Shown: in pieces, positions 40,594 to 51,430 of the stretch
Layout: each line of letters opens with the position of its first letter
Numbering within the stretch: position 1 is the stretch's first letter
DNA from: Citrobacter sp. Res13-Sevr-PEB04-36
GTDB lineage: Bacteria > Pseudomonadota > Gammaproteobacteria > Enterobacterales > Enterobacteriaceae
DNA: 64,000 nt
Direction of reading: 5' to 3'
Assembly: GCF_015672735.1 (NCBI RefSeq)
Contig: NZ_JADABY010000069.1
Coordinates: 1 to 64,000, forward strand
Program-made: the position numbers and the translations under genes
Notes under the pieces: generated by a model
What the model was told of the DNA's origin: nothing
The model's input: only the letters and a program-made list of their open reading frames with translations
Database searches by the model: none

Positions 40594-42030
40594 ATGTCCG
40601 TAATAAACAAAAATAGCGCCAGGCTACGTGATGAAGAACGTGCCCGCCTGATCTGGCTGCTGACCACTGATAAAGCCATTATTTCAACGCTGTTGGGCAA
40701 GCTTACCCTGGCTGAGCAATATGACGTCGGTACTCTGGCCGACGATATTGCTGAGGTAGGGGCACTGGTGGAGCATTTGCCGCCACCCGATCTGGCCGAT
40801 ACCCTCGAAGCATTACCCTCCGAAGAGCGTCACGCGCTGTGGCGGCTAATTCAAAGCGACAAGCGTGGTTATGTGCTGCTGGAAGCGTCCGAAAACGTCT
40901 GGGACGATCTGATCGATGAAATGTCGGACCGGGAGTTGCTCGACGCGCTGCAATACCTCGACATCGACGAGCAGATTTACGTGGTGCAGCATTTACCGCG
41001 TAACCTGACCGGTCGACTGCTGGCGACGTTGCCGGCGGAAGAGCGTGCGCGCGTGCGCCAGGTGATGCACTACGAGAAAAATCGCGTCGGTGCGATCATG
41101 GAGTTCGAAGTCATTACCGTGCGCCCGGACGTGACGCTGGAGGTGGTACAGCGCTACCTGCGACGGCTGGGTAAAATGCCGGAGAACACCGATAAACTCT
41201 TCGTCACCGATCGTAATAAAGTACTGGTGGGCGAGCTGACCTTAACCTGTATTCTGCTCAATGATGTGCAGCGCAAAGTCAGTGAGGTGATGGAAGACGA
41301 TCCGCTCACCTTTGCTCCGGAAGATATCGCCGAGCATGCCGCGCGTACCTTTGAACGCGACAACCTGGTCAGTGCGGCGGTGGTGGACCCAACAGGTAAG
41401 CTGATGGGGCGATTAACCATCGATGAGATCGTCGATGTGGTGTATGAAGAAACGGACACCGATCTGCGTCGGATGGGGGGTTTAAGCGCCGGAGAAGATG
41501 TCTTTGCCCCGGTCACCAAAGCAGTAAAAACCCGTTGGGCCTGGCTGGCCGTCAATCTCTGTACCGCGTTTATCGCATCACGCGTCATTGACGGTTTTGA
41601 ACACACGATTTCACAGCTGGTGGCGCTGGCCTCGCTCATGCCCATCGTGGCGGGGATCGGCGGCAACACCGGTAATCAGACCATCACCATGATTGTCCGC
41701 GCGCTGGCGCTGCAAAACATTCAGCCAGGAAACCTGACGTTCCTGATCCTGCGTGAAATGGGCGTGGCGGTGATTAACGGGCTGGTCTGGGGCGGGATTA
41801 TGGGCGGCATCACCTGGTGGTTGTACGATGACATGGCGCTCGGCGGCGTGATGACCCTGGCAATGATGCTTAATCTGTTAATGGCAGCGCTGATGGGGGT
41901 GATCATTCCAATGACCATGGTCAAGCTGGGGCGCGACCCGGCGATCGGCTCAAGCGTGATGATCACTGCCATTACCGACACCGGCGGGTTCTTTATTTTT
42001 CTCGGTTTGGCGACGCTGTTTTTGGTGTAG
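40594..42030 (+). CDS. mgtE: Magnesium transporter of the MgtE family
   Basis: This 478-residue protein shows the MgtE layout. There is a helical N-domain with repeated ALPSEERHALW / TLPAEERARVR motifs (residues 30-135), then a pair of CBS domains (about 140-265, for example VGAIMEFEVITVRP). A connecting helix leads to five membrane helices (from about residue 315) with the pore signature ASLMPIVAGIGGNTGNQT. MgtE is a Mg2+-gated channel; its cytosolic domain senses Mg2+. I chose the ATG at 40594 rather than the TTG immediately before it. E. coli K-12 has no gene here. Its coding end overlaps the convergent SulP gene by 38 bases. Confidence 0.9.
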   Translation: MSVINKNSARLRDEERARLIWLLTTDKAIISTLLGKLTLAEQYDVGTLADDIAEVGALVEHLPPPDLADTLEALPSEERHALWRLIQSDKRGYVLLEASENVWDDLIDEMSDRELLDALQYLDIDEQIYVVQHLPRNLTGRLLATLPAEERARVRQVMHYEKNRVGAIMEFEVITVRPDVTLEVVQRYLRRLGKMPENTDKLFVTDRNKVLVGELTLTCILLNDVQRKVSEVMEDDPLTFAPEDIAEHAARTFERDNLVSAAVVDPTGKLMGRLTIDEIVDVVYEETDTDLRRMGGLSAGEDVFAPVTKAVKTRWAWLAVNLCTAFIASRVIDGFEHTISQLVALASLMPIVAGIGGNTGNQTITMIVRALALQNIQPGNLTFLILREMGVAVINGLVWGGIMGGITWWLYDDMALGGVMTLAMMLNLLMAALMGVIIPMTMVKLGRDPAIGSSVMITAITDTGGFFIFLGLATLFLV

Positions 42031-43240
42031 TCGGGCGTTTGCCTCTGACGATGCGCGGCAGGATCAGCATCGTCAACACCCCGGCAACCACGCCAATTGC
42101 CAGGTTGCCGGTCGACACCGTTGCGGCAACGGTAATCAGCATCACCAGCGTTTCGCTGATCGGCATTTTCGCCAGTGTCGCTGGCTGAATACTGTGCCAA
42201 CTGAACGTTTTCACCGCCACAATGACCATAATACCAGCCAGCACCGACATGGGGATTTTTGCCATCATGTCGCTTAACGCAGTGACCAACAGCAGCAAGA
42301 CCAGCCCGGCGGCGAACGTAGAGACGCGGCTGCGTCCTTTACCCATCTCAACGTTAACAATCGTTTGACCAATCATCGCGCATCCGGCGATACCGCCATA
42401 AAACCCGGCCAGAATATTGGCTATCCCCAGCCCCGTACTTTCACGATTTTTATTCGAGGGCGTGACCGTCAGATCGTCAACCAGTCGGGCGGTAAGCAGC
42501 GACTCCATCAAGCCGACAAAGGCAATACTCAGCGCGCAGGGCCAGATAATCGCCAATGTGTGCAGGTTGAGAGGCACTAACAGATGTGTGAATCTGGGTA
42601 ATCCACCGCTCATTGAGCCTTCGTCACCGACGGTAGGCAACAACTGCCCGCTGGTCACGGTGAAGACCGTCAGCAGCACGATGGCAATCAGCGGCGCGGG
42701 AATGCTTTTAATAAACCGCGGTACCCACAGCACGATAAGCAGCGTCAGAACAAACAGCCCCCAAATCAACGGGCTTTTACTCCAGAAGTGCGGAACCTGA
42801 GCAAAGAAGATCAAAATGCCCAGCGCGTTAACAAAGCCGGTCATCACAGCCCCAGGGATAAAACGCATCAGACGCGCCATCCCCAATACACCAAACAGAA
42901 TTTGGATAACCCCGGCCAGCAACACCGCGGGCAGGATGTACTGCACGCCGTGCTGATGCACCATCGGGCCAATGACCAGCGCAACCGATCCGGCTGCGGC
43001 GGTAACCATGGCCGGACGTCCGCCTAAAAAGGACATCGCCAGACACAGGACAACCGAGGCCATCAGGCTGACTTTAGGATCTACGCCGGCGATGACAGAA
43101 AAGGAGATCACTTCCGGGATAAGCGCCAGCGCCGTAACCACGCCAGCCAGCGTTTCGCGCATCAGCAGGCGGGGTTGACGCAGCACAACGCCGATGGAAT
43201 GTTCTGCCACGGCGGCAGGGGATGAATGAGTCGCAGACAT
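41993..43240 (-). CDS. SulP-family anion permease lacking a STAS domain
   Basis: The 415-residue protein is a SulP/SLC26-type transporter with ten or more membrane segments. Family motifs include ALALIPEVISFSVIAGVDP near the N-terminus and NKNRESTGLGIANILAGFYGG. Members carry sulfate, bicarbonate or other anions; the substrate is not evident. The C-terminus stops soon after the last membrane helix (IVRGKRPTTPKTASPNREK), so the usual cytoplasmic STAS domain is absent. The start at MSATHSS follows an AGAG ribosome site; 15 more upstream codons are possible. It overlaps mgtE tail to tail. Confidence 0.85.
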   Translation of the reverse strand: MSATHSSPAAVAEHSIGVVLRQPRLLMRETLAGVVTALALIPEVISFSVIAGVDPKVSLMASVVLCLAMSFLGGRPAMVTAAAGSVALVIGPMVHQHGVQYILPAVLLAGVIQILFGVLGMARLMRFIPGAVMTGFVNALGILIFFAQVPHFWSKSPLIWGLFVLTLLIVLWVPRFIKSIPAPLIAIVLLTVFTVTSGQLLPTVGDEGSMSGGLPRFTHLLVPLNLHTLAIIWPCALSIAFVGLMESLLTARLVDDLTVTPSNKNRESTGLGIANILAGFYGGIAGCAMIGQTIVNVEMGKGRSRVSTFAAGLVLLLLVTALSDMMAKIPMSVLAGIMVIVAVKTFSWHSIQPATLAKMPISETLVMLITVAATVSTGNLAIGVVAGVLTMLILPRIVRGKRPTTPKTASPNREK

Positions 43241-43518
43241 AGTTACTCTCAGGTCAGAAATGGCCTGATAACAGCAGACCGGCAAGCATCCGTGCGGTGA
43301 ATAGCAAAGCGCAGCATAGTACCCGCCTGACGGGCAGGTTTCCAGAAATGATTGTCAATAACCGTATAAAGAATCAACCTATTAATAACATTTTTAAAAT
43401 TTAAACATAAAATATAAACAATATTTTATTATTTTTTACTTAAGTGTTACCGTTGGGCCGTTCGATTTTCACCTGCATGAAAAGCAAAAAGCGATACTAA
43501 AAGTAAGGCATTAACATT
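43241..43518. promoter_or_regulatory. Divergent intergenic region between SulP gene and mqo
   Basis: A 278-base AT-rich gap holding both promoters. I see no clear named operator. An A/T run around 43370-43440 precedes mqo. Confidence 0.4.
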
Positions 43519-45180
43519 ATGAAAAAAGTGACAGCCATGCTCTTCACCATGGCCCTGGGGCTGAATGTTGTCTCTATGACGGCACAAGCGAAAGCGGTGG
43601 AAGAGCAGGAAACGGATGTACTGTTGATTGGCGGCGGCATCATGAGCGCTACATTGGGAACCTATTTACAAGAACTGGAACCACAATGGTCAATGACCAT
43701 GGTTGAGCGACTGGATGGTGTGGCCGAGGAGAGTTCAAACGGCTGGAACAATGCCGGTACGGGCCACTCCGCGTTGATGGAACTGAACTACACGCCGAAA
43801 AAAGCCGACGGTACCGTCAGCATTGAAAAGGCCGTTGAAATTAACGAAGCCTTCCAGATTTCCCGCCAGTTTTGGGCCTATCAGGTCAACAACGACGTGA
43901 TGCATGACCCACGCTCATTTATCACTACCGTTCCCCACATGAGCTTTGTCTGGGGGGATGAGAACGTTAACTTCCTGCGCGCACGTTATAAAGCCCTGCA
44001 GCAAAGTTCGCTGTTCCGTGGCATGCGCTACTCCGAAGATCACGCCCAGATCAAAGAGTGGGCACCGCTGGTGATGGAAGGACGCGATCCAAACCAGAAA
44101 GTGGCGGCAACGCGTACCGAGATTGGGACTGACGTCAACTACGGCGAAATTACGCGCCAGCTGATCGCCTCGTTACAGAAAAAACCTAACTTTGCGCTGC
44201 AACTCAGTACCGAAGTACGGGGTTTTAAGCGTAACGCTGATAACAGCTGGACCGTCACGGTTGCCGATCTGAAAAACAACGCTGCGGAACGCGACATCAA
44301 GGCGAAGTTTGTCTTTATTGGCGCCGGTGGCGCTGCGCTGAAGCTGTTGCAGGAAACCGACATCCCGGAAGCGAAAGGCTACGGCGGATTCCCGGTTGGC
44401 GGACAGTTCCTGGTGGCGGAAAACCCGGATGTGGTGAATCGTCACCTGGCGAAAGTATACGGTCAGGCTTCTGTCGGCGCACCGCCGATGTCCGTGCCGC
44501 ACATTGACACCCGTATTCTGGATGGCAAACGCGTGGTGCTGTTTGGGCCGTTTGCGACCTTCTCCACCAAGTTCCTGAAGAACGGTTCATTGTGGGATCT
44601 GCTGAGTTCTACCACCACTTCAAACGTTATGCCGATGATGAATGTGGGTCTGGATAATTTCGATCTGGTGAAATATCTGGTCAGCCAGGTCATGCTCAGC
44701 GACGACGAGCGTTTTGCGGCGCTGCAGGAATACTACCCGCAGGCGAAGAAAGAAGACTGGCGTTTGTGGCAGGCGGGCCAGCGTGTGCAGATCATCAAAA
44801 GTGATGAAGACAAGGGCGGCGTTCTGCGTCTGGGGACCGAAGTGGTGAGCGACAAAGACGGCACGATTGCCGCACTGTTGGGGGCATCACCGGGCGCGTC
44901 AACGGCGGCACCGATCATGCTGCATCTGATGGAAAAAGTGTTTAAAGATAAAGTCGCCAGCCCGCAATGGCAGGCGAAACTGAAAACGATTATTCCGTCT
45001 TACGGCACCAGGCTGAACGGTAACGTCGAGGCCACGGAACAAGAGCTGCAGTACACCAGTGGCGTTCTGGGTCTGAAATACGATAAACCGCAGGTGGCTG
45101 ACGAAACGCCTCAACCGCAGTTAAAACCTCAGGCTCAACCGCAGCCAGAGCAGAAAGCGGTTGCGGATATCGCACTGTAA
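43519..45180 (+). CDS. mqo: Malate:quinone oxidoreductase
   Basis: Mqo (553 residues) is the FAD-dependent peripheral membrane enzyme oxidising malate to oxaloacetate with electrons to quinone. A signal-like N-terminus (residues 1-26, ending TAQAKA) precedes the FAD motif [15 protein letters not shown], as in the E. coli protein. Conserved family segments are [20 protein letters not shown] and [13 protein letters not shown]. The C-terminal tail is extended by a low-complexity Pro/Gln-rich run ([16 protein letters not shown]) outside the enzyme fold. Confidence 0.95.
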   Translation: MKKVTAMLFTMALGLNVVSMTAQAKAVEEQETDVLLIGGGIMSATLGTYLQELEPQWSMTMVERLDGVAEESSNGWNNAGTGHSALMELNYTPKKADGTVSIEKAVEINEAFQISRQFWAYQVNNDVMHDPRSFITTVPHMSFVWGDENVNFLRARYKALQQSSLFRGMRYSEDHAQIKEWAPLVMEGRDPNQKVAATRTEIGTDVNYGEITRQLIASLQKKPNFALQLSTEVRGFKRNADNSWTVTVADLKNNAAERDIKAKFVFIGAGGAALKLLQETDIPEAKGYGGFPVGGQFLVAENPDVVNRHLAKVYGQASVGAPPMSVPHIDTRILDGKRVVLFGPFATFSTKFLKNGSLWDLLSSTTTSNVMPMMNVGLDNFDLVKYLVSQVMLSDDERFAALQEYYPQAKKEDWRLWQAGQRVQIIKSDEDKGGVLRLGTEVVSDKDGTIAALLGASPGASTAAPIMLHLMEKVFKDKVASPQWQAKLKTIIPSYGTRLNGNVEATEQELQYTSGVLGLKYDKPQVADETPQPQLKPQAQPQPEQKAVADIAL

Positions 45181-45186
45181 TCGCAT

Positions 45187-45276
45187 GGCTGCATGCCGGA
45201 TGGCGCTGCGCTTATCCGGCCAACAACGCGTAAGCATATGTAGCCGGATAAGGCGGTACGCCGCCATCCGGCACAT
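45187..45276. repeat. REP/BIME element between mqo and eco
   Basis: Two opposed REP units (GCCGGATGGCGCTGCGCTTATCCGGC and GCCGGATAAGGCGG...CGCCATCCGGC, split here by a short AC-rich spacer) lie between the convergent 3' ends of mqo and eco. Confidence 0.88.
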
Positions 45277-45282
45277 TCTCAT

Positions 45283-45792
45283 TTATCGCGCGACTGCGTC
45301 CTGAATCTTCTCTTCTGCTTTCCAGATACGGTATTTTACTTCTACGTTTTCCGGGGTGTAGACCACAATCGGTAATTTGCTGTTATAACGCAACATACCG
45401 TCGTCACCCAAATGAGCGGTAATAAACTTCTTCTCTTTCTTGCCGTCCGGGCAGGCCATCATGGTTGAAACCGGAGAGGTAACTTTGTCGAATACGTAGT
45501 AGTCGTAACCCCAACCTTCCAGCGTTTTGCTGTCCAGTTCTCCGCCCAGGCGATGTTGGTTACAGTCAACGTCCAGCGTTTGGCCGATCAGCAGTTCTAC
45601 CTTTAGAGTAGATTCATCTTTCTCAGGAGTAAGCTGGATAACCTGGCGTTTCATCCCTTTGTCTGCTTTCGGATACGGGGCGACTTTTTCCAGCGGCTGA
45701 GCGGGAGTATCACTGGTTGCTGCCCACGCAGAGGTGCTGGCAAACGTGGCTAGCAGGATGGCAGGGACGATTGTCTTCATCTTATTGTTCAC
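45283..45792 (-). CDS. eco: Ecotin, periplasmic serine protease inhibitor
   Basis: Ecotin is a dimeric periplasmic inhibitor of trypsin-fold proteases. The signal peptide ends in STSAWA. The mature chain keeps the reactive loop [13 protein letters not shown], with Met at P1, and the two cysteines of the single disulfide ([10 protein letters not shown] and MMACPDG). An AAGGAA ribosome site is six bases before the GTG at 45792 but eighteen before the ATG at 45780; the GTG start (169 residues) is therefore used, though E. coli ecotin begins at the equivalent of the ATG. The signal peptide works with either. Confidence 0.92.
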   Translation of the reverse strand: MNNKMKTIVPAILLATFASTSAWAATSDTPAQPLEKVAPYPKADKGMKRQVIQLTPEKDESTLKVELLIGQTLDVDCNQHRLGGELDSKTLEGWGYDYYVFDKVTSPVSTMMACPDGKKEKKFITAHLGDDGMLRYNSKLPIVVYTPENVEVKYRIWKAEEKIQDAVAR

Positions 45793-46041
45793 AGTGTTTC
45801 CTTTCTTCTGTCTTCTGAACGTGTTTGCCGCAGATTAGCATATTCACATGCGCTATTAATCTAAATTTACTTATATTTAAAGTGTATTAATTGAATGTTT
45901 AATTGTTAAATAGAGATATGTTCTAAGATTTATCCTATTTTTAATATTATTCTCTTGGGTTTGCAATCGCTATATAACTTCTTATATAACTCATTGAAAT
46001 GTGAGTAAAAGCGCGTTTTTTTATACCAACCCTACACTCTT
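45793..46041. other. Upstream region of eco and left part of the nap promoter region
   Basis: AT-rich gap between the divergent eco and nap transcription units, together about 400 bases long with the next feature. I see no gene or RNA in it. Confidence 0.4.
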
Positions 46042-46110
46042 TTGATCCGGCAACAGCATTTACCCCGATTGGGGTATGCACCTCTAACACATCCTGAAAT
46101 ATCTTACTGT
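46042..46110 (+). promoter_or_regulatory. nap promoter: FNR site, NarP/NarL 7-2-7 site, -10
   Basis: An FNR-type site TTGAT-CCGG-CAACA (46042-46055; left half perfect, right half weak) has its centre exactly 20 bases from a perfect NarP/NarL palindrome TACCCCG-AT-TGGGGTA (46061-46076). That is the spacing of the E. coli napF promoter (centres at -64.5 and -44.5) and predicts a start near 46113, with TATCTT at 46100-46105 as the -10. It implies anaerobic, nitrate-responsive activation. Confidence 0.8.
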
Positions 46111-46195
46111 TAAAAATAACTACTCATAAATAGTGCGGTTACTTATTGTCGTTCAACCCGCTCAGGGAGAGCGTCATTTATGCAAGGACAATGTC

Positions 46196-46687
46196 ATGGT
46201 TGATTTATCCCGTCGAGGCATGTTGACAGGTAGCTGGCGTAACGCCAGTACGGGTATTCGTCCGCCGTGGAGCATGGAAGAATCTCACTTTTTGGCGCAT
46301 TGCCTGCGTTGTGACACCTGCGTCCAGGCGTGTGAAACCGGCATCCTGCAGCGAGGCCAGGGCGGCTTTCCTAGCGTAAATTTCAAACACGGCGAGTGCA
46401 GCTTTTGTTATGCCTGCGCAGAGGCCTGCCCCGAATCACTCTTTCTTCCGCGCCACACCAGGGCCTGGGATCTGAATGTTACGATCGGTGAAAACTGTCT
46501 CGCCAATCAATCTGTAGAGTGTCATCGCTGTCAGGATAGCTGTGAACCCATGGCCATTACCTTTCGCCCCACGCTGTCCGGTATATATCAGCCACAGCTC
46601 GACAATCAAGCCTGTAGCGGATGTGGTGCGTGCGTCGCTACCTGTCCGGTATCAGCCATTAATGCGGAGTACCACCATGGACACTAA
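46196..46687 (+). CDS. napF: Ferredoxin-type protein NapF
   Basis: NapF (163 residues) is a cytoplasmic iron-sulfur protein that interacts with NapA and helps its maturation. It has four groups of Cys motifs: CLRCDTCVQACETG, CSFCYACAEACPE, CHRCQDSCEP and CSGCGACVATCPV. The start follows AAGGA by seven bases and begins MVDLSRRGMLTG, matching the E. coli N-terminus. It is the first gene of napFDAGHBC. Confidence 0.95.
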   Translation: MVDLSRRGMLTGSWRNASTGIRPPWSMEESHFLAHCLRCDTCVQACETGILQRGQGGFPSVNFKHGECSFCYACAEACPESLFLPRHTRAWDLNVTIGENCLANQSVECHRCQDSCEPMAITFRPTLSGIYQPQLDNQACSGCGACVATCPVSAINAEYHHGH

Positions 46688-46940
46688 CTGGCAGGTTTGC
46701 AGCCTGGTCGTTCAGGCCAAAAGTCAGCACATCAACGATATCGCTACGCAGTTACGTACATTTCCGGGTTGTGAGGTTGCACTCAGCGATGTGGAAAGCG
46801 GTCAACTGATTGTGGTGGTAGAAGCAGAACACAGTGAAACACTAATGAAAACAATTGAGTCAGTGCGCAACGTTGCGGGCGTACTGGCGGTGTCGCTGGT
46901 TTATCACCAGCAGGATGAGCAAGGTGAGGAAACACCATGA
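46677..46940 (+). CDS. napD: NapA maturation chaperone NapD
   Basis: NapD (87 residues) binds the twin-arginine signal peptide of NapA and holds back export until the cofactor is inserted. The ferredoxin-like fold includes [20 protein letters not shown] and [20 protein letters not shown]. It begins 11 bases before the napF stop and overlaps napA by four bases, so the three are coupled. Confidence 0.95.
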   Translation: MDTNWQVCSLVVQAKSQHINDIATQLRTFPGCEVALSDVESGQLIVVVEAEHSETLMKTIESVRNVAGVLAVSLVYHQQDEQGEETP

Positions 46941-49423
46941 AACTCAGTCGTCGTAGCTTTATGAAAGCTAACGCCGTTGCGGCCGCTGCGGCGGCTGCCG
47001 GGTTAAGCGTGCCGGGCGTTGCCCGCGCGGTAGTCGGTCAGCAAGAAGCGATCAAATGGGACAAAGCCCCGTGCCGTTTTTGCGGTACCGGCTGTGGCGT
47101 ATTGGTTGGCACCCAGCAAGGCCGCGTTGTGGCATGCCAGGGTGACCCGGAAGCGCCGGTTAACCGTGGACTTAACTGTATTAAAGGGTATTTCCTGCCC
47201 AAAATCATGTACGGAAAAGACCGTTTAACGCAGCCGATGCTGCGCATGAAGGACGGCAAATATCACAAAGAAGGCGAGTTCACCCCGATTAGCTGGGATC
47301 AGGCCTTTGATGTGATGGAAGAAAAATTCAAAACGTCGCTGAAAGAGAAAGGACCTGATGCCATCGGCATGTTTGGTTCCGGTCAATGGACCATCTGGGA
47401 AGGCTACGCCGCCGCGAAGCTGTTCAAAGCCGGTTTCCGTACCAACAATATCGACCCGAACGCGCGTCACTGCATGGCGTCAGCGGTGGTGGGCTTTATG
47501 CGTACCTTTGGGATGGATGAGCCGATGGGCTGCTATGACGATATTGAGCATGCGGATGCTTTCGTGCTGTGGGGCGCGAATATGGCGGAGATGCACCCGA
47601 TTCTGTGGTCGCGCATCACTAACCGTCGTCTGTCCGATCCCAATGTCAACGTCGCAGTGCTGTCTACTTTCCAGCATCGTAGCTTTGAGCTGGCAGATAA
47701 CGGCATGGTGTTTACGCCGCAAAGCGACCTGGTGATCCTCAACTATATCGCTAACTATATCATTCAAAACAATGCGATAAACCAGGATTTCTTTAGCAAG
47801 CACGTTAACCTGCGCAAAGGTGTAACGGATATTGGCTACGGCTTACGTCCAACGCATCCGCTGGAAAAAGCCGCGAAAAACCCGGGTTCCGATGCGTCTG
47901 AGCCGATCAGCTTTGAAGAGTACAAGGCGTTTGTTGCGGAATATACGCTGGATAAAACTGCAGAAATGACCGGCGTGCCGAAAGATCAGTTGGAACAGCT
48001 GGCGCAGCTGTATGCCGATCCGAAGAAGAAAGTCATCTCCTACTGGACGATGGGCTTTAACCAGCATACTCGCGGCGTATGGGCCAATAACCTGGTCTAT
48101 AACCTGCACCTGCTGACCGGTAAAATCTCTCAGCCTGGCTGCGGGCCGTTCTCGCTGACCGGGCAGCCTTCCGCCTGTGGTACCGCCCGTGAAGTGGGGA
48201 CGTTCTCTCACCGTCTGCCTGCGGACATGGTAGTAACCAACGAGAAACACCGCGATATCTGTGAGAAGCACTGGAATATTCCGGCGGGAACCATTCCGGC
48301 AAAAGTCGGTCTGCACGCCGTGGCGCAGGACCGTGCGCTGAAAGACGGCAAGTTAAATGTCTATTGGGCGATGTGTACCAACAACATGCAGGCCGGACCT
48401 AACATCAACGAAGAGCGTATGCCGGGCTGGCGCGATCCGCGTAACTTTATCATCGTGTCCGATCCGTACCCGACGGTCAGCGCCCTGGCGGCCGATCTGA
48501 TCCTGCCAACAGCGATGTGGGTAGAGAAAGAAGGCGCTTACGGTAACGCTGAACGCCGTACTCAGTTCTGGCGCCAGCAAATTAAAGCGCCGGGTGAATC
48601 GAAATCGGATCTGTGGCAATTGGTGCAGTTCTCCCGTCGCTTCAAAACCGAAGAGGTCTGGCCGGAAGCACTGTTGGCACAGAAACCGGAGCTGCGCGGT
48701 AAAACGCTGTACGACGTCCTGTTCGCTACCTCTGCAGTCACGAAATTCCCGGTATCTGAACTGGCAGAAGATCAACTGAACGATGAATCCCGCGAACTGG
48801 GCTTTTATCTGCAAAAAGGGCTGTTCGAAGAGTATGCCTGGTTTGGTCGCGGTCATGGTCACGATCTGGCGCCATTTGACGATTACCACAAAGCGCGCGG
48901 TTTACGCTGGCCGGTTGTCGAGGGCAAAGAGACCCAGTGGCGCTACAGCGAAGGTAACGACCCTTACGTGAAAGCGGGCGAAAACTACAAGTTCTACGGC
49001 AAGCCGGATGGCAAAGCGGTCATCTTCGCGCTGCCGTTTGAACCCGCAGCAGAAGCGCCGGATAACGAGTATGACCTGTGGCTCTCCACCGGTCGCGTGC
49101 TGGAGCACTGGCACACCGGTAGCATGACGCGCCGCGTGCCTGAACTGCACCGCGCCTTCCCGGAAGCTGTGTTGTTTATTCATCCGCTGGATGCGAAAGC
49201 CCGCGATCTGCGTCGTGGCGACAAGGTGAAAGTTGTTTCCCGTCGTGGCGAAGTGATTTCGATTGTTGAAACCCGCGGTCGTAACCGTCCACCGCAGGGG
49301 CTGGTGTACATGCCGTTCTTCGACGCCGCACAGCTGGTGAACAACCTGACGCTGGATGCGACGGATCCGCTCTCTAAAGAGACGGATTTCAAGAAGTGCG
49401 CTGTGAAACTGGCGAAGGTGTAA
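46937..49423 (+). CDS. napA: Periplasmic nitrate reductase, catalytic subunit
   Basis: NapA (828 residues) reduces nitrate to nitrite in the periplasm using a bis-MGD molybdenum cofactor and one [4Fe-4S] cluster. The Tat signal [19 protein letters not shown] ends around AVARA. The cluster ligands are in [13 protein letters not shown] plus [10 protein letters not shown], and the molybdenum-coordinating Cys is in [13 protein letters not shown]. The C-terminal domain has the molybdopterin-dinucleotide-binding [12 protein letters not shown]. Length equals E. coli. Confidence 0.98.
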   Translation: MKLSRRSFMKANAVAAAAAAAGLSVPGVARAVVGQQEAIKWDKAPCRFCGTGCGVLVGTQQGRVVACQGDPEAPVNRGLNCIKGYFLPKIMYGKDRLTQPMLRMKDGKYHKEGEFTPISWDQAFDVMEEKFKTSLKEKGPDAIGMFGSGQWTIWEGYAAAKLFKAGFRTNNIDPNARHCMASAVVGFMRTFGMDEPMGCYDDIEHADAFVLWGANMAEMHPILWSRITNRRLSDPNVNVAVLSTFQHRSFELADNGMVFTPQSDLVILNYIANYIIQNNAINQDFFSKHVNLRKGVTDIGYGLRPTHPLEKAAKNPGSDASEPISFEEYKAFVAEYTLDKTAEMTGVPKDQLEQLAQLYADPKKKVISYWTMGFNQHTRGVWANNLVYNLHLLTGKISQPGCGPFSLTGQPSACGTAREVGTFSHRLPADMVVTNEKHRDICEKHWNIPAGTIPAKVGLHAVAQDRALKDGKLNVYWAMCTNNMQAGPNINEERMPGWRDPRNFIIVSDPYPTVSALAADLILPTAMWVEKEGAYGNAERRTQFWRQQIKAPGESKSDLWQLVQFSRRFKTEEVWPEALLAQKPELRGKTLYDVLFATSAVTKFPVSELAEDQLNDESRELGFYLQKGLFEEYAWFGRGHGHDLAPFDDYHKARGLRWPVVEGKETQWRYSEGNDPYVKAGENYKFYGKPDGKAVIFALPFEPAAEAPDNEYDLWLSTGRVLEHWHTGSMTRRVPELHRAFPEAVLFIHPLDAKARDLRRGDKVKVVSRRGEVISIVETRGRNRPPQGLVYMPFFDAAQLVNNLTLDATDPLSKETDFKKCAVKLAKV

Positions 49424-49429
49424 CGCGTT

Positions 49430-50125
49430 ATGTCCCGGTCAGCAAAACCCCAAAATGGCCGCCGCCGCTTTCTGCGCGATATGGTTCGCGCAGCGGGCGG
49501 GCTGGCAGCCGTTGGCGTGGTGCTGGGGTTGCAACAGCAAACTGCACGTGCAACCGGCGTGCGGTTGCGCCCGCCAGGGGCATTGAGTGAGGACGCCTTT
49601 GCCAGTGCCTGCGTGCGCTGTGGACAGTGCGTTCAGGCTTGCCCGTATGACACGCTTAAACTGGCGACGCTGGCCTCCGGGCTGGCAGCCGGTACGCCGT
49701 ATTTTGTCGCGCGCGATATTCCCTGTGAAATGTGTGAAGACATCCCGTGCGCCAAAGTCTGTCCAAGCGGCGCGTTGGACAGGGAGATCGAATCCATTGA
49801 CGATTCACGCATGGGGCTGGCGGTACTGCTGGATCACGAAAACTGCCTCAACTATCAAGGGCTGCGCTGCGATGTCTGTTATCGCGAATGTCCGAAGATA
49901 GACGAGGCCATCACCCTGGAACTGGATCGCAATATGCGCACCGGCAAGCACGCGCGGTTTATTCCGACCGTACACAGCGATGCCTGTACCGGATGCGGTA
50001 AATGCGAAAAGGTCTGCGTGCTGGAACAGCCGGCAATAAAAGTGCTGCCGCTGTCGCTGGCGAAAGGGGAGTTGGGACACCATTACCGCTTCGGTTGGCT
50101 GGAGGGGAACAATGGCAAATCGTAA
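49430..50125 (+). CDS. napG: Ferredoxin-type protein NapG
   Basis: NapG (231 residues) is a periplasmic four-cluster ferredoxin that passes electrons from quinol via NapH. The N-terminal twin-arginine motif RRRFLRD and a hydrophobic stretch ending near QTARATG form a Tat signal. Cysteine motifs are [35 protein letters not shown] and [11 protein letters not shown]. It overlaps the start of napH by 14 bases. Confidence 0.95.
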   Translation: MSRSAKPQNGRRRFLRDMVRAAGGLAAVGVVLGLQQQTARATGVRLRPPGALSEDAFASACVRCGQCVQACPYDTLKLATLASGLAAGTPYFVARDIPCEMCEDIPCAKVCPSGALDREIESIDDSRMGLAVLLDHENCLNYQGLRCDVCYRECPKIDEAITLELDRNMRTGKHARFIPTVHSDACTGCGKCEKVCVLEQPAIKVLPLSLAKGELGHHYRFGWLEGNNGKS

Positions 50126-50975
50126 ACGTGATGCCGGGCGTGAAGCGCGGGAGAAAAAAGGCTGGTGGCGCAGTCACCGTTGGCTGGTGCTGCGTCGTCT
50201 GACCCAGTTTTTGGTACTGGCGATGTTTCTTAGCGGTCCGTGGCTCGGGGTGTGGATCCTGCATGGCAATTACAGCAGTAGCCTGTTGCTGGATACCATC
50301 CCATTCACCGATCCGCTGATTACGTTGCAAAGCCTCGCCAGCGGACATCTGCCCGCGACCGTGGCGTTAATCGGTGCTGCACTTATTACGGGGCTGTATG
50401 CCCTGGCCGGTAAGCGGCTGTTTTGCAGCTGGGTCTGCCCAATTAACCCTGTCACCGATTTGGCAAGTGTGTTACGCCGAAGGTTTGACCTGAATCAGTC
50501 TGCGACTATTCCGCGCCATATACGGTACGTCCTGCTGGTCGTTATCCTGGTAGGATCCGCGCTGACCGGTACGCTGCTGTGGGAATGGATAAACCCGGTC
50601 TCTTTGCTGGGACGTAGCCTGGTGATGGGATTCGGTAGCGGTATCCTGCTGATTATTGCGCTGTTTTTATTTGATTTACTGGTTGTTGAGCATGGCTGGT
50701 GCGGGCACCTTTGCCCATTAGGCGCGCTGTATAGCGTGCTGGGAAGCAAAGGGGTATTAACCGTTTCGGCGAAAGAACGCGAGAGATGTAACCGCTGTAT
50801 GGATTGTTTTCATGTTTGCCCGGAACCGCATGTGCTACGTGCCCCGGTGCTGGATGAGCAAAGCCCGGTGCAGGTAACCAGTCGCGATTGCATGGGTTGC
50901 GGTCGCTGTGTGGATGTCTGTTCTGAGGATGTTTTTACAATAACAACACGATGGAGTTCGGGAGCGAAATCATGA
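50112..50975 (+). CDS. napH: Membrane ferredoxin NapH
   Basis: NapH (287 residues) is an integral membrane quinol oxidase component with four membrane helices and two C-terminal cytoplasmic [4Fe-4S] motifs, [12 protein letters not shown] and [11 protein letters not shown]. The two CxxxCP motifs (CSWVCP and CGHLCP) typical of NapH/NosR-type proteins lie between helices. It overlaps napB by four bases. Confidence 0.95.
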   Translation: MANRKRDAGREAREKKGWWRSHRWLVLRRLTQFLVLAMFLSGPWLGVWILHGNYSSSLLLDTIPFTDPLITLQSLASGHLPATVALIGAALITGLYALAGKRLFCSWVCPINPVTDLASVLRRRFDLNQSATIPRHIRYVLLVVILVGSALTGTLLWEWINPVSLLGRSLVMGFGSGILLIIALFLFDLLVVEHGWCGHLCPLGALYSVLGSKGVLTVSAKERERCNRCMDCFHVCPEPHVLRAPVLDEQSPVQVTSRDCMGCGRCVDVCSEDVFTITTRWSSGAKS

Positions 50976-51421
50976 AAAGCCATGACCTGATTAAAGCGCT
51001 GAGTCAAATGACGGCCGCGCTGGCCCTGTTAGTGAGTGGGGCAGTGTGGGCTGCAAACGGAGTGGATCTGAGCCAGTCACCAGAAGTTTCGGGTACGCAG
51101 GAAGGGGCGATTCGCATGCCGAAAGAGCAGGAGCGTATGCCGCTGAACTATGTGAATCAGCCGCCGATGGTTCCGCACAGCGTTGACGGTTACCAGGTAA
51201 CGACCAACACCAACCGCTGCCTGCAATGCCACGGCGTCGAAAGCTATCGCACCACCGGTGCGCCGCGCATTAGCCCGACGCACTTTATGGATAGCGATGG
51301 CAAAGTACTGGCGGAAGTTGCGCCGCGTCGCTATTTCTGCCTGCAGTGTCATGTCCCGCAGGCCAACACCGCACCGATTGTCGAAAACACCTTTACTCCA
51401 TCGAAAGGTTACGGGAAATAA
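50972..51421 (+). CDS. napB: Periplasmic nitrate reductase, dihaem cytochrome c subunit
   Basis: NapB (149 residues) is the electron-transfer partner of NapA. A signal peptide ends near GAVWAA. The two haem c motifs are CLQCHGVE and CLQCHVPQ, with distal His residues in PPMVPHSV and SPTHFMD. The ATG at 50972 lies inside the napH stop (ATGA). The haems are attached by the Ccm system encoded directly downstream. Confidence 0.96.
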   Translation: MKSHDLIKALSQMTAALALLVSGAVWAANGVDLSQSPEVSGTQEGAIRMPKEQERMPLNYVNQPPMVPHSVDGYQVTTNTNRCLQCHGVESYRTTGAPRISPTHFMDSDGKVLAEVAPRRYFCLQCHVPQANTAPIVENTFTPSKGYGK

Positions 51422-51430
51422 GAGGTCATT

